A stretch of DNA of 64,000 nt from Sinorhizobium sp. A49 (GCF_002002725.1 NZ_MUNW01000062.1:124001-188000); one strand, 5' to 3'; counted from the stretch's first letter, positions 1 through 13,029 are shown. The notes: generated from the sequence alone by a model not told the origin. Translations and numbers: made by a program.

Positions 1-227
1 TCCTGCTCGCGGGTTCGTTCCCGACCGCGGTCGAGCGCACGCAGCTCTTGATCGTCATCGCACTGTCGATGTTCAGCCTGTTCCTGGCGCTTGTCATCGC
101 CGAACGCATCGACCGCTTTCTCGGGGTCACCGGCCGGGCGATCCTCACCCGCCTGCTCGGGGTCATCCTGGCTGCACTGGCGGTCCAGTTCGTCGTCGAC
201 GGCGTGAAATCGGCGATGGCCGTTTGA
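1..227 (+). CDS. MarC family integral membrane protein (3' end only)
   Basis: This is the C-terminal end of a gene whose start lies before the window. The frame entering at base 3 gives about 74 residues ending in TGA at 225-227. It has two hydrophobic stretches, separated by a loop reading ERIDRFLGVTGRAILTRLLG, and the last helix carries LAALAVQFVVDGV. This end is characteristic of the MarC (UPF0056) family of six-helix inner-membrane proteins. Their transport function is not settled; the old multiple-antibiotic-resistance assignment has not held up. The gene points toward ssb and converges with it. Confidence 0.8.
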   Translation, partial: LLAGSFPTAVERTQLLIVIALSMFSLFLALVIAERIDRFLGVTGRAILTRLLGVILAALAVQFVVDGVKSAMAV

Positions 228-339
228 GGCCATTGGGATGTCCGAGCATTTCCGCTTTGGTTAGAGCCGCGGAGGCATCCCATCTCTTTGTCCGATGCAC
301 TTCAGGACGGAACACCGCTTCGCCCCTTTTTCCGAAGTG

Positions 340-353
340 CTGTCAGCTGACAG
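340..353. repeat. 14-bp perfect palindrome CTGTCAGCTGACAG
   Basis: A perfect 14-base palindrome lies in the convergent gap between marC and ssb, next to the larger hairpin at 372-399. No function can be assigned. It could strengthen a bidirectional terminator region. Confidence 0.4.
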
Positions 354-371
354 AAGCTTTCGCTTGAACGC

Positions 372-399
372 AAGAAGGACCGGTTTCCCGGCCCTTCTT
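372..399. terminator. Hairpin between convergent marC-like gene and ssb
   Basis: A 12-base-pair stem (372-383 with 388-399, one A/C or G-T position depending on strand) closes a four-base loop. It sits between two genes that end toward each other, where a bidirectional terminator is expected. Neither strand has a long U-run after the stem, so intrinsic termination is likely but not certain. Confidence 0.55.
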
Positions 400-491
400 C
401 AATTCATTGTATTTCCAACAAAGCCCGTGCTGACCCGGTCCGCTCTTCATGAGGCGTCCGAAGCACCCGACCGCTGTGCCCGAGGCGTGGC

Positions 492-1043
492 TCAGAACGG
501 GATGTCGTCGTCGAGATCGCGCGAGAAGTTGCCGCCGCCCTGGCTGCCCTGACCACCCTGGCCGCCGCCAGAGCGTCCGCCACCGGAGGACTGGCGCGGC
601 TGCTGGTCGTAGTCGTCGTAACCGCCGCCACTGCTGGCTCCACCGAAGTCGCTACCGCCGCCCCGGCTGACGCCGCCGCCACCGCCCTCGCCGCGACCGT
701 CAAGCATGGTCAGCGTCGAGTTGAAGCCCTGCAGCACGATTTCCGTCGAGTAGCGGTCGTTGCCGGTCTGGTCCTGCCATTTGCGGGTCTGCAGCGCGCC
801 TTCGATATAGAGCTTGGCGCCCTTCTTGACATATTGCTCGACGACCTTGCACAGGCCCTCGTTGAAGACGACGACGGTGTGCCATTCGGTCTTCTCCTTG
901 CGCTCGCCGCTGTTGCGGTCGCGCCAGGTTTCTGAAGTCGCGATGCGCAGGTTGGCGATCGGCCGGCCGTCCTGCGTGCGCCGGATTTCCGGGTCTGCCC
1001 CGACGTTTCCGACCAAGATCACCTTGTTGACGCTACCAGCCAT
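492..1043 (-). CDS. ssb: Single-stranded DNA-binding protein
   Basis: Encodes 183 residues from the ATG at 1043 ([15 protein letters not shown]). A longer upstream reading exists but the OB-fold begins at this methionine, so I start here. The N-terminal about 110 residues carry the SSB OB fold ([14 protein letters not shown], a central W-H motif, and [14 protein letters not shown]). A Gly/Arg/Gln-rich flexible linker follows, ending in the acidic tip DLDDDIPF that recruits replication and repair partners. SSB coats single-stranded DNA during replication, recombination and repair. It diverges from uvrA, with a LexA box in the shared promoter region, so SOS control is expected. Confidence 0.97.
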   Translation of the reverse strand: MAGSVNKVILVGNVGADPEIRRTQDGRPIANLRIATSETWRDRNSGERKEKTEWHTVVVFNEGLCKVVEQYVKKGAKLYIEGALQTRKWQDQTGNDRYSTEIVLQGFNSTLTMLDGRGEGGGGGVSRGGGSDFGGASSGGGYDDYDQQPRQSSGGGRSGGGQGGQGSQGGGNFSRDLDDDIPF

Positions 1044-1182
1044 ATTGCTTTTCCCGTGGTTTTGCCGCGCCACCGGCACGGCTTTCGAATTTCAAGAGCG
1101 CGCATCTTAGCGGCCCGCAGCCGCGGATACGCCCCGCATCATACATAATCCACAACAGATTTAGTCGATTTGCGCGCTATTT

Positions 1183-1197
1183 GTTCTTTATTTGTTC
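1183..1197. promoter_or_regulatory. LexA (SOS) box, GTTC-N7-GTTC
   Basis: The sequence GTTC-TTTATTT-GTTC matches the established alphaproteobacterial LexA operator, a direct repeat GTTC-N7-GTTC. It lies between the divergent starts of ssb (1043) and uvrA (1324), both classic SOS genes, so one operator probably serves both promoters. Confidence 0.85.
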
Positions 1198-1323
1198 TAG
1201 TATTTCCCTATGATCCTGTCAACCGAATCGAAATGGCCACCAGTTTTGCCGATTGCGCCTCGACATGGGCGTTAGCGTCATTACATAGGGGGCTTTCAAC
1301 CGACATGCAAAAGCTGGCTTCCG

Positions 1324-4245
1324 ATGAGCGAACTCAAGACCATCTCCATTCGTGGCGCGCGCGAGCACAATCTCAAGGGCATCGATCTCGATCTGCCGCG
1401 CAACAAGCTGATCGTGATGACGGGACTTTCCGGCTCCGGCAAGTCGTCGCTCGCCTTCGATACAATCTATGCCGAAGGTCAGCGCCGCTATGTCGAGAGC
1501 TTGTCTGCCTATGCGCGCCAGTTCCTTGAGATGATGCAGAAGCCGGATGTCGACCAGATCGACGGCCTGTCGCCGGCGATTTCTATCGAACAGAAGACGA
1601 CCTCGCGCAACCCGCGCTCGACGGTCGGTACGGTCACCGAGATCTACGATTACATGCGCCTGTTGTTTGCGCGCGTCGGTGTGCCCTATTCGCCGACAAC
1701 GGGCTTGCCGATCGAAAGCCAGACGGTCAGCCAGATGGTCGACCGGGTCCTCGCCTTCGGTGAAGGCACGCGTCTTTACATCCTCGCGCCGCTCGTGCGC
1801 GGCCGCAAGGGCGAGTACAAGAAGGAACTCGCCGAGCTGATGAAGAAGGGTTTTCAGCGCGTCAAGGTTGACGGCACCTTCTATGAAATCGCCGAGGTTC
1901 CCGCCCTCGACAAGAAATACAAGCATGACATCGACGTCGTCGTCGACCGTGTCGTCGTGCGGCCTGACCTTGCTTCGCGCCTTGCCGACAGCCTGGAAAC
2001 CTGCCTGACGCTCGCCGATGGTCTTGCTGTCGCGGAGTTCGCCGACAAGCCGCTGCCGCCGGAAGAGACGGCTGCCGGCGGCTCGGCCAACAAGTCGCTC
2101 AACGAAACCCACGAGCGCGTGCTGTTTTCGGAAAAGTTCGCCTGCCCGGTCTCCGGCTTTACCATTTCCGAGATTGAGCCGCGTCTGTTCTCGTTCAACA
2201 ACCCCTTCGGTGCCTGCCCGACCTGTGACGGTCTCGGCAGCCAGCAGAAGATCGACGAGGCGCTGATCGTGCCGGAAGACCACAGGACGCTGCGCGACGG
2301 AGCGATTGCGCCCTGGGCCAAGTCGTCGTCGCCCTATTACAACCAGACGCTGGAAGCGCTCGGTAAGGTTTTTGGCTTCAAGCTCGGCAATCGCTGGAGC
2401 GAACTGTCCGCCGACGCGCAGAAGGCCATCCTGCACGGTACGGAAGAGAAGATCGTCTTTCATTACGAGGACGGCGCCCGCTCCTACAACACCACCAAGA
2501 ATTTCGAGGGTATCGTGCCCAACCTCGAGCGCCGCTGGAAGGAAACCGACAGCGCCTGGGCGCGCGAGGAAATCGAGCGCTACATGTCGGCAGCGCCCTG
2601 CCCGGCCTGCGCAGGCTTCCGCCTGAAGCCGGAAGCGCTTGCCGTCAAGATCGACAAGCTGCATATCGGTCACGTCACCCAGATGTCGATCCGCGTGGCG
2701 CGCGATTGGTTCGAGGCGCTGCCGTCGCATCTCAACACCAAGCAGAACGAGATTGCGGTTCGCATCCTCAAGGAAATCCGCGACCGCCTGCGCTTCCTCA
2801 ACGATGTTGGTCTCGAATATCTGAGCCTCTCGCGCAACTCCGGCACGCTGTCGGGCGGTGAAAGCCAGCGCATTCGACTGGCGTCGCAGATCGGTTCCGG
2901 TTTGACGGGCGTGCTTTACGTGCTCGACGAGCCGTCTATCGGCCTGCACCAGCGCGACAACGCGCGCCTGCTCGATACGCTGCGCCACCTGCGCGATATC
3001 GGTAACACGGTGATCGTTGTCGAACATGACGAGGACGCGATCCTGACGGCCGACTATGTCGTCGACATCGGGCCTGCCGCCGGCATCCATGGCGGCGAGG
3101 TTATCGCGCAAGGCTCGCCCGCCGACGTGATGTCCAATCCGAAGTCGTTGACGGGAAAGTACCTCTCCGGTGAACTATCGGTTGCCGTTCCGGGCGAGCG
3201 CCGCAAGCCGAAGAAGAAGAAGGAAATCACCGTCGTCGGTGCCCGCGCCAACAATCTGAAGAATGTCACGGCTTCCATTCCGCTCGGCATCTTCACCGCG
3301 GTGACCGGCGTGTCCGGTGGCGGCAAGTCCACCTTCCTGATCGAGACGCTCTACAAGGCCGCCGCGCGCCGGATCATGGGCGCGCGCGAAAACCCGGCCG
3401 AACACGATCGTATCGACGGCTTCGAGCACATCGACAAGGTGATCGACATCGACCAGTCGCCGATCGGCCGCACGCCGCGCTCCAACCCGGCAACCTATAC
3501 CGGCGCCTTTACCCCGATCCGCGACTGGTTCGCGGGCCTGCCGGAAGCCAAGGCCCGCGGCTACCAGCCCGGCCGTTTCTCCTTCAACGTCAAGGGTGGA
3601 CGCTGCGAAGCCTGCCAGGGCGACGGCGTCATCAAGATCGAGATGCACTTCCTGCCGGATGTCTACGTCACCTGCGACGTCTGCCACGGCAAGCGCTACA
3701 ACCGCGAAACGCTCGACGTCCACTTCAAGGGCAAGTCGATTGCCGACGTGCTCGACATGACCGTCGAGGAAGGCGTCGAGTTCTTCGCGGCCGTGCCGGC
3801 TGTGCGCGACAAGCTGGTGACGCTGAACCAGGTGGGCCTCGGCTACATCAAGGTCGGCCAGCAGGCAAACACGCTTTCGGGCGGCGAAGCCCAGCGCGTC
3901 AAGCTTGCCAAGGAGCTGTCGAAGCGCTCGACCGGACGCACGCTTTATATCCTCGACGAACCGACGACAGGCTTGCATTTCCACGACGTCGCAAAACTTC
4001 TTGAAGTGCTGCACGAACTCGTCAACCAGGGCAATTCGGTCGTGGTCATCGAGCACAATCTCGAGGTCATCAAGACCGCCGACTGGGTGATCGACTTCGG
4101 TCCCGAAGGTGGCGACGGCGGCGGCGAAGTCATCGCCAAGGGAACGCCGGAGGACGTGGTCAAGGAACCACGCTCCTATACCGGCCAGTTCCTGAAGGAG
4201 CTTCTGGAGCGCCGTCCGATGAAAAAGGTCGAGGCAGCCGAGTGA
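1324..4245 (+). CDS. uvrA: Excinuclease ABC subunit A
   Basis: Encodes 973 residues, full length for UvrA, the damage-sensing ATPase of nucleotide excision repair that loads UvrB. It has two ABC ATPase modules. Walker A motifs are GLSGSGKSS at 34-42 and GVSGGGKST at 662-670; there are two LSGGE(S/A)QR signatures, each followed by a DEP Walker B. The C-terminal zinc finger is intact (C761, C764, C784, C787). The first zinc site reads CPVSG at 274, so its second cysteine is Ser, while the downstream CPTC pair is kept; I believe this is common outside gamma-proteobacteria. The start follows the SOS operator at 1183 by about 125 bases. Confidence 0.98.
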   Translation: MSELKTISIRGAREHNLKGIDLDLPRNKLIVMTGLSGSGKSSLAFDTIYAEGQRRYVESLSAYARQFLEMMQKPDVDQIDGLSPAISIEQKTTSRNPRSTVGTVTEIYDYMRLLFARVGVPYSPTTGLPIESQTVSQMVDRVLAFGEGTRLYILAPLVRGRKGEYKKELAELMKKGFQRVKVDGTFYEIAEVPALDKKYKHDIDVVVDRVVVRPDLASRLADSLETCLTLADGLAVAEFADKPLPPEETAAGGSANKSLNETHERVLFSEKFACPVSGFTISEIEPRLFSFNNPFGACPTCDGLGSQQKIDEALIVPEDHRTLRDGAIAPWAKSSSPYYNQTLEALGKVFGFKLGNRWSELSADAQKAILHGTEEKIVFHYEDGARSYNTTKNFEGIVPNLERRWKETDSAWAREEIERYMSAAPCPACAGFRLKPEALAVKIDKLHIGHVTQMSIRVARDWFEALPSHLNTKQNEIAVRILKEIRDRLRFLNDVGLEYLSLSRNSGTLSGGESQRIRLASQIGSGLTGVLYVLDEPSIGLHQRDNARLLDTLRHLRDIGNTVIVVEHDEDAILTADYVVDIGPAAGIHGGEVIAQGSPADVMSNPKSLTGKYLSGELSVAVPGERRKPKKKKEITVVGARANNLKNVTASIPLGIFTAVTGVSGGGKSTFLIETLYKAAARRIMGARENPAEHDRIDGFEHIDKVIDIDQSPIGRTPRSNPATYTGAFTPIRDWFAGLPEAKARGYQPGRFSFNVKGGRCEACQGDGVIKIEMHFLPDVYVTCDVCHGKRYNRETLDVHFKGKSIADVLDMTVEEGVEFFAAVPAVRDKLVTLNQVGLGYIKVGQQANTLSGGEAQRVKLAKELSKRSTGRTLYILDEPTTGLHFHDVAKLLEVLHELVNQGNSVVVIEHNLEVIKTADWVIDFGPEGGDGGGEVIAKGTPEDVVKEPRSYTGQFLKELLERRPMKKVEAAE

Positions 4246-4763
4246 ACGTCTCGGGCGTCGGCCGGGGAAACGCTGTTGCCGGTTTCGCTCAGATGCGGCC
4301 GGCGACGGTCAACGACCTACCCATTGTGCGGGACATCACCGCGGCAGCCTACGCACCATACACTGACTTGCTCGGCGGGCCACCATTGCCCGTGACCGAG
4401 GACTACGTGCCACGCATCGCGCGAAACGAAGTCTGGCTTCGCGACGATGGTGAAGTGATTTCCGCTCTTGCCGTCTTCGAGCGGCACGAAGATCACCTCT
4501 TGATCTTCAGCCTTGCGGTCGCGCCTTCCTGTCAACGTCAGGGACTTGGCATGGAATTGCTGCGGTTTGTGGATGCGCAGGCTGTCCAACAGGGCGTGCC
4601 GGAGGTGCGGCTTTATACCAATGCGCGGATGGAGCGAAACATCGCGCTCTACCGAGCCTATGGTTTTCAAGAAACGGGTCGCCGTCAGCACCCCTATCGG
4701 CCAGCGTGGATGCTGGTGGATATGGCCAAGCCTGCGGAGCGGATGGCAGCCGAAGTAAATTGA
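4242..4763 (+). CDS. GNAT family N-acetyltransferase
   Basis: Encodes 173 residues if started at the GTG overlapping the uvrA stop by four bases, with a GAGG ribosome site inside the uvrA end. The alternative ATG at 4293 ([10 protein letters not shown]) matches where the GNAT fold begins but has no visible ribosome site. The acetyl-CoA binding region reads [19 protein letters not shown], fitting the Q/R-x-x-G-x-G/A motif, and a late [12 protein letters not shown] matches motif B. The substrate cannot be read from sequence. Coupling to uvrA implies co-transcription, but no functional link to repair is shown. Confidence 0.85.
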   Translation: MNVSGVGRGNAVAGFAQMRPATVNDLPIVRDITAAAYAPYTDLLGGPPLPVTEDYVPRIARNEVWLRDDGEVISALAVFERHEDHLLIFSLAVAPSCQRQGLGMELLRFVDAQAVQQGVPEVRLYTNARMERNIALYRAYGFQETGRRQHPYRPAWMLVDMAKPAERMAAEVN

Positions 4764-4799
4764 CATGCGGCCTGATCGTGCCGCCATGAGGAGGATGGG

Positions 4800-5603
4800 A
4801 TGACGAAATCCGGAAAGATCCGCGTTGGTATCGGCGGTTGGACGTTTGAGCCCTGGGAGGGTACGTTCTATCCCGACACTCTGTCGAAGAAGCGCCAGCT
4901 CGAATATGCGGGCAAGGAATTGCGGGCGATCGAGGTCAATGGCACCTACTACTCGTCGCAGAAGCCCGAGACTTTCGCCAGGTGGGCAGCGGAAGTGCCG
5001 GAGGATTTCGTCTTCTCGCTGAAGGCCAGTCGCTTCGTCACCAATCGCAAGATTTTGGCTGAAGCCGGTGAATCCATGCAGAAATTCCTGACGCAGGGGT
5101 TGACGGAACTCGGCCCCCATCTCGGGCCGATCCTTTGGCAGTTCGCCCCGACGAAGAAGTTCGAGCCGGAGGATTTCGAAGGCTTCCTCAAGCTCCTGCC
5201 GGAGAAGCAGGATGGCCTGCCGCTCAGCCATGTCGTCGAGGTGCGCAATCCGACGTTCCAGGCGCCAGACTTCGTTAGCCTGCTTGAAAAATACAAGGTG
5301 GCCGTCGTCCTGGCGGAACACGCGGACTATCCGATGATCGCCGACGTCACCGCCGATTTTGTCTATCTGCGCCTGCAGAAGGGCAGCGACGACATCAAGA
5401 CCTGCTACGCGAGCGACCAGCTCGACCTCTGGGCGGACCGTGCCAAGTCGTTTGCTGACGGCGGAGAGCCCGACGGGCTTGCCAAGAGCGCGCCCGATCG
5501 CAAGGCAAAGAAGGAGCCGCGCGATGTCTTCGCTTTCTTCATCACCGAAGGCAAGGTGAACGCGCCAAACGGTGCGCGCGAGTTGCAGAAGCGCGTCGAC
5601 TAA
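4800..5603 (+). CDS. DUF72 (YecE-like) TIM-barrel protein
   Basis: Encodes 267 residues from an ATG preceded by a strong GAGGAGG ribosome site at about 4788-4794. The N-terminus reads IRVGIGGWTFEPWEGTFYP, followed by LEYAGKELRAIEVNGTYY, which are diagnostic of the DUF72 family. These are TIM-barrel proteins whose biochemical role is not established. Further family motifs are FSLKASRFVTNRK and YLRLQ near residue 195, where the family normally reads YxRLHG. It stands alone after the acetyltransferase gene, followed by a long gene-free stretch. Confidence 0.85.
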   Translation: MTKSGKIRVGIGGWTFEPWEGTFYPDTLSKKRQLEYAGKELRAIEVNGTYYSSQKPETFARWAAEVPEDFVFSLKASRFVTNRKILAEAGESMQKFLTQGLTELGPHLGPILWQFAPTKKFEPEDFEGFLKLLPEKQDGLPLSHVVEVRNPTFQAPDFVSLLEKYKVAVVLAEHADYPMIADVTADFVYLRLQKGSDDIKTCYASDQLDLWADRAKSFADGGEPDGLAKSAPDRKAKKEPRDVFAFFITEGKVNAPNGARELQKRVD

Positions 5604-6019
5604 GGCTTGCCACACAAAAGAGTGCACTGAGGTTTGGCGATGGCCACATGCGCGACCGCAAAACGTAATGCACGGCTAGTGGATCTGAAGGCTCGCCACG
5701 CGTTTTGACCGCAGTTTCAGGCACGGGGACCTGCCCGCGCCTCCCCAACGCGGCGCTATTGGGCAGCCTCCATATCTGGAAACGAATCAAATCGCGCTAC
5801 CCGTCACATCGGCGGCGCTTGCGCAACAGCGCCTGCCCCTGGGGATGCCATTTATATGCTTTTTTACCCTTCAAAAATTTGATTTTTCGCCTGCCGCTGC
5901 GGCAGCGTCGCAGACAACCTGCGGAAGTGCCTGATTTTCAAGGCATTGGCCGCTTTCCCCGTTTTCCACAGTCGATCCACACAACATCTAGCGCTCAAAC
6001 TTCCGTCACAAACCACCCC

Positions 6020-6048
6020 TTGACGCCCTAGGACGATTCACGGTTAAT
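6020..6048 (+). promoter_or_regulatory. Candidate sigma70-type promoter
   Basis: TTGACG (6020-6025), a 17-base spacer, then GTTAAT (6043-6048). It would start RNA near 6055, some 340 bases before nrdJ. It could be a distal nrdJ promoter or drive a separate small RNA. Assigned by motif only. Confidence 0.35.
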
Positions 6049-6124
6049 GGATTTCACGTTGCGACGGCGGCGGACCGGAATGTTTTGAGCCCGGTTCATT
6101 TCACGAAATCGTCGGTTCTGACAT

Positions 6125-6155
6125 GCGGCAAACGCGGGTTCCCCGCTTGAGCCGC
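6125..6155 (+). other. Nested hairpin in the nrdJ upstream region
   Basis: Outer stem GCGGC (6125-6129) pairs with GCCGC (6151-6155). Inner stem GCGGG (6134-6138) pairs with CCCGC (6142-6146). It lies downstream of the candidate promoter at 6020-6048. There is no U-run, so it is probably not a terminator. It may belong to a leader or small RNA. Confidence 0.35.
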
Positions 6156-6199
6156 AGTGAGGAGTTCTGTGCGTCATTTCGAGCCCGCTTGAGCAACAT

Positions 6200-6227
6200 T
6201 TGGCTGGCATCAGGAAGCTGTTAATAC
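6200..6227 (+). promoter_or_regulatory. Candidate nrdJ promoter
   Basis: TTGGCT (6200-6205), a 16-base spacer and TAATAC (6222-6227). The -10 element overlaps the first NrdR box (6224-6239), which suits repression by promoter occlusion. Motif-based call. Confidence 0.5.
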
Positions 6228-6271
6228 TATATTTAGTGCTTGCAGCCAGCCTATCTCACAAGATACAGGGT
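6224..6271 (+). promoter_or_regulatory. Tandem NrdR boxes upstream of nrdJ
   Basis: Two 16-base sites fit the NrdR consensus acaCwAtATaTwGtgt. Box 1 at 6224-6239 has the core CTATATTTAG and matches about 13 of 16 positions. Box 2 at 6256-6271 matches about 12 of 16. Their starts are 32 bases apart, about three helical turns, as is typical of NrdR operators. NrdR is the ATP/dATP-sensing repressor of ribonucleotide reductase genes. The first box overlaps the candidate -10 element. Confidence 0.75.
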
Positions 6272-6392
6272 CACCCAAATCTGGGTTTCCCTTCAATGAC
6301 GGAAGCTGAGACTGGCTGCGGAATGGCTCCGCGGCCGGGCGGGGACAATTGCGCCTGTGGCGGGCGCATGGCAACACGAAGGACACGGGACA

Positions 6393-10196
<3,804 letters not shown>

Positions 10197-10256
10197 TCGG
10201 AACTGCACTCACCCCTTGTGTGTGTGAGCATGCAGTGCAAGACTAAAGAAACGAGA

Positions 10257-10283
10257 GGCGCCCCTTTGCTTGGGCGCCTTTCG
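10257..10283 (+). terminator. Rho-independent terminator of nrdJ
   Basis: GGCGCCC (10257-10263) pairs with GGGCGCC (10272-10278) around an eight-base loop and is followed by TTTCG. It lies 60 bases past the nrdJ stop. Confidence 0.7.
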
Positions 10284-10378
10284 CGTTTCGTCGGGCGCCG
10301 GATCTTCGTCTAACCTGATTGCCCCAGACGCGACGTAATGGATTGGGTTTGCTCTTTCGGACAGAATAGGCCGTTAAA

Positions 10379-10798
10379 ATGCATGTGACGCGTCTGTTGC
10401 CATTGCTGCTGCTTGTCTTGCCAGTTGGGTGCGCATATCCAATTTACAAGCAGTTGAAGCCTGCGGCGGATGTCTCCGTGCAAGACGCCAACGGGGTGCC
10501 GATCGCCGGCGCAAACGTGCATCTTTGGACCGTTGTTCATCCCTACAGTCGCCGCGGACCTGCCGAGATGAAAGAGACGGACACGTCAGGAAATGCGCGC
10601 TTTCACAGCGAGAGTGAGTGGCGTGTTGAGGCTCTGGTCATCCATGGCTACGACGTATTCTCTTGGCGGTGGTGCGTCGCCAAACCTGGCTATGAAACGC
10701 GCTATCTGAGGTACGATGATTGGCTCAACACCAAGTCACCGATCGTCCTGCGAGAAGGCGTATCGCAACCGTGTAAGGAGCCTGAGCCTTTTGGGTGA
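10379..10798 (+). CDS. Small putative lipoprotein, Ig-like/carboxypeptidase-regulatory fold
   Basis: Encodes 139 residues. The first about 18 form a hydrophobic signal segment ending in LPVGC, a lipobox-like site with an atypical Pro at -3, so lipid attachment at that Cys is likely but not certain. The mature part reads ADVSVQDANGVPIAGANVHLW, the pattern of carboxypeptidase-regulatory or Ig-like beta domains, and has three more cysteines. I do not recognise a named family. No good ribosome site is seen. It stands alone after the nrdJ terminator. Confidence 0.65.
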   Translation: MHVTRLLPLLLLVLPVGCAYPIYKQLKPAADVSVQDANGVPIAGANVHLWTVVHPYSRRGPAEMKETDTSGNARFHSESEWRVEALVIHGYDVFSWRWCVAKPGYETRYLRYDDWLNTKSPIVLREGVSQPCKEPEPFG

Positions 10799-10921
10799 CA
10801 CCCTTGGCAGCCGGCACAGATCATGTATCTGTCGCGGTGATTGAGACACCTGCGGACCACCGCCATGCCGTGGTTCATCGGCAGCCTTACCCATTCACTC
10901 CGCTTGTCTGGTTCGTTCCAA

Positions 10922-11350
10922 ATGACAGCCCCCATCATCGACATCATTCTAGAAGATCCGAGCAAGGACGACCTACGGGCGATCGTCGCGACGCTCGATG
11001 CCTACAACGCTGCGCATAGCGGGATGGTCGATCAGCCTGGGTTCGCCGTCCTCATCCGCGATCCGGTAACGAAGACGGCGATCGGCGGGCTCTATGCGAC
11101 GGATGGCTATGGCTGGGCGTTCATCCGTTATCTCGCGATACCGGAAAGCCTGCGCGGCCAGGGCTTTGGGCAACGGCTGATCGCTGAGGCCGAGAAGATC
11201 GCACGCGGGCGCGGTTACATCGGTCTTTGGCTCGATACCTTCGAATTCCAGGCGCGGCCCTTCTACGAGAAGCTCGGCTTCGAGGTTTTCGGTCAGCTGG
11301 AAGGCGGAGCCGGTGCGATACCGCGGTATTTCCTGAAGAAACGGTTTTAG
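10922..11350 (+). CDS. GNAT family N-acetyltransferase
   Basis: Encodes 142 residues from the ATG at 10922 (MTAPIIDIILEDPS). A longer frame starts at 10841 but its extra N-terminus has no GNAT character. The acetyl-CoA loop reads LAIPESLRGQGFGQRLIAEAEK (R-G-x-G-x-G type), and the tail has RPFYEKLGFEVFGQL, a textbook motif B ending of the small GNAT group. Substrate unknown. It is monocistronic as far as can be seen and converges with the esterase gene after a roughly 190-base gap that holds no convincing gene. Confidence 0.85.
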   Translation: MTAPIIDIILEDPSKDDLRAIVATLDAYNAAHSGMVDQPGFAVLIRDPVTKTAIGGLYATDGYGWAFIRYLAIPESLRGQGFGQRLIAEAEKIARGRGYIGLWLDTFEFQARPFYEKLGFEVFGQLEGGAGAIPRYFLKKRF

Positions 11351-11544
11351 CTTCGACACCCGCATGCAGATGGCACCCGTCTCGCGGCGCAGACATGGCG
11401 CTAAAGGTTGGCGAATGGATCGTGCTGGCTTCTGCCAGCGGGACTGAAGCGTCAGCTCGGCCATGCCAGACAGTTGATGGACGCCATTCGATTGGTTGCC
11501 GCCGGCGCCCGGATCGGACTTGTCGTCTGGACGCCGAAGCGGGT

Positions 11545-12714
11545 CTATTTCATCAGCCCTGCGGCGCGCAAAGCGTCTTCGATGATCTTCTGGACGCCGG
11601 AGGAGTGTGCCTTCGCCGTTTCGGTCTGACGCCGCCTCGCCTGCTCCTCTTCATCCTCGGTGACGAGCGTGCCCGGCATAAGGATGTCACCCGTATGGAC
11701 GAAACCCTCCGACTGTGCGCCCTTCTCATCGTCTTGCCGATGATCCGCGTCAACGGTCACGAGCCCCCAGAACGTGGCAATCTGCAACGTGGAGGATATG
11801 CCGGTATCGAGCATGTAGGGGCTTGCCTTGCCGTAGCCGTCAGGACCGGCCGTTGCCAAGGGCGTGCCGTGGCCCATCCCGTTGATTGCGTAGGCTTCGA
11901 TGACGCCTCGTCCGCCCGCATCATGCCAGACCCGGCGCAGGTGGCCCTTCCCAGGCTCGCTGGTGAAGTCTGTCGTCTTGACGTTGTGAAGCCCCGCCCA
12001 CTGCCGGACAATCGCCTCCATGTTCGACACATCGACCGTGCCATCGGCAGTTCCGTGCCACACAGATATCGTCGGCCATCGTCCTTCGTAGGATGACGCG
12101 CTGCGAACCAGATTCTGTAGGCCGGCTTCGCCCGGAACGCCATGTCCCCGCATGCGGTCGAACGCTTCCGGAATGGATGTTGCCGTGCCATAGGGCAACC
12201 CGGCGATGATCGCTCCGCCCGCGAAAACTTCCGGGTAACTTGCCAGCATCACCGATGACATCGCACCGCCGGCCGAAAGACCGACGATGAAGATGCGGCT
12301 TCGGTCCAAATTGTAGGTCGAAACCATGGTCTCGATCATCTGGCGGATAGAGAGGGCTTCACCGGCGTCGCGTTTCGAATCGCCAGGCTCGAACCAGTTG
12401 AAGCAGAGATTGGCGTTGTTGGCGCGCTGTTGCTCCGGGAAAAGAAGCGCAAAATCGTATCGATCGGCCAGCTCCGACCACCCCGACCCCTCGTCATAAG
12501 CGGCGGCGCTCTGGGTGCAGCCGTGCAGGACGACCACCAGTGGAGCACCTGCGGCAAGGTTTTGTGGAACGAACATCCGGGCTTTGAGCGCCCCAGGATT
12601 GGCGCCCGCTATGTTCATATCCTTCAGGCGGTCACGGGTGGAATGCGCGTTCACCTGACCATAAGCAGCTTTGAGTGCGGCAAGGCGGGCAATGGTGTCC
12701 TGCAGATTTCTCAT
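11545..12714 (-). CDS. PHB depolymerase family alpha/beta-hydrolase esterase
   Basis: Encodes 389 residues from the ATG at 12714, which has GAGGG nine bases upstream; an ATG at 12723 sits directly on that ribosome site and is less likely. The oxyanion-type segment VVVLHGCTQSAAAYDEGSGW and the nucleophile elbow GLSAGGAMS (Ser147) are the hallmarks of the PHB depolymerase/feruloyl esterase group (LpqC-like). The Asp/His partners are probably in the GTADGTVD and GMGHGTPL segments. There is no signal peptide, so it is probably cytoplasmic, perhaps an intracellular polyhydroxybutyrate or ester hydrolase. The substrate is an inference. Confidence 0.85.
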   Translation of the reverse strand: MRNLQDTIARLAALKAAYGQVNAHSTRDRLKDMNIAGANPGALKARMFVPQNLAAGAPLVVVLHGCTQSAAAYDEGSGWSELADRYDFALLFPEQQRANNANLCFNWFEPGDSKRDAGEALSIRQMIETMVSTYNLDRSRIFIVGLSAGGAMSSVMLASYPEVFAGGAIIAGLPYGTATSIPEAFDRMRGHGVPGEAGLQNLVRSASSYEGRWPTISVWHGTADGTVDVSNMEAIVRQWAGLHNVKTTDFTSEPGKGHLRRVWHDAGGRGVIEAYAINGMGHGTPLATAGPDGYGKASPYMLDTGISSTLQIATFWGLVTVDADHRQDDEKGAQSEGFVHTGDILMPGTLVTEDEEEQARRRQTETAKAHSSGVQKIIEDALRAAGLMK

Positions 12715-12875
12715 TTCAGGCATCCCTCATGGTGAAATTGCCAACACGGCGCTGACACCTCCCAACGCATTCGCAGCGGATTGGTTGCTGCACTGCACAA
12801 ATTACTGCTGACTGACATCAGAAGACCAGGCAGCTTTCTAAGCGGAGCCTGGAAAGTGTTTATTTCAGGCATCTG

Positions 12876-12900
12876 GGAACCATCCGTCCGCCGGTGGGTT
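12876..12900 (+). promoter_or_regulatory. Candidate RpoE2 (general stress sigma) promoter
   Basis: GGAAC at 12876-12880, then 18 bases, then TT at 12899-12900 (GTT from 12898). This fits the GGAAC-N18-19-TT pattern established for the Sinorhizobium RpoE2/EcfG general stress sigma factor. It points at the catalase gene, although it would leave a leader of about 215 bases. Confidence 0.4.
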
Positions 12901-13008
12901 GCGTCTTCGTGTTCTTAACAACAGCAGATGGAGCTTCAGTGCTCATGCCGGTTGCAGCTTTCGATGCCGAATTCGGCGGCACGCTGTAGCCAATAACTGT
13001 ATCCGCCG

Positions 13009-13029
13009 AAACTTCACTCAGCGAAGTTT
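13009..13029. repeat. Perfect inverted repeat upstream of catalase
   Basis: AAACTTC (13009-13015), a seven-base spacer, GAAGTTT (13023-13029). It is placed 95 bases before the catalase start. It could be an operator or a leader hairpin; no known regulator motif is recognised. Confidence 0.45.

Larger units (their letters stand above)
5604..6199 (+). other. Gene-free stretch upstream of nrdJ
   Basis: About 600 bases with no credible coding frame: the open frames here are short, lack ribosome sites and have atypical composition. There is an AT-rich patch near 5850-5890, a candidate promoter at 6020-6048 and a nested hairpin at 6125-6155. I looked for a cobalamin riboswitch, 6S RNA, SRP RNA and tmRNA signatures and recognised none. 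The length is unusual for this compact window. Confidence 0.5.

Noticed and set aside
1219-3111. Long open frame on the strand opposite uvrA
   Set aside because: It is an antisense shadow in GC-rich DNA, with the Arg/Val/Asp-rich composition of mirrored codons and no domain.
5604-6392. Cobalamin riboswitch upstream of the B12-dependent reductase
   Set aside because: I searched for the B12 box and the surrounding pairing and did not find them; NrdR boxes explain the regulation better.
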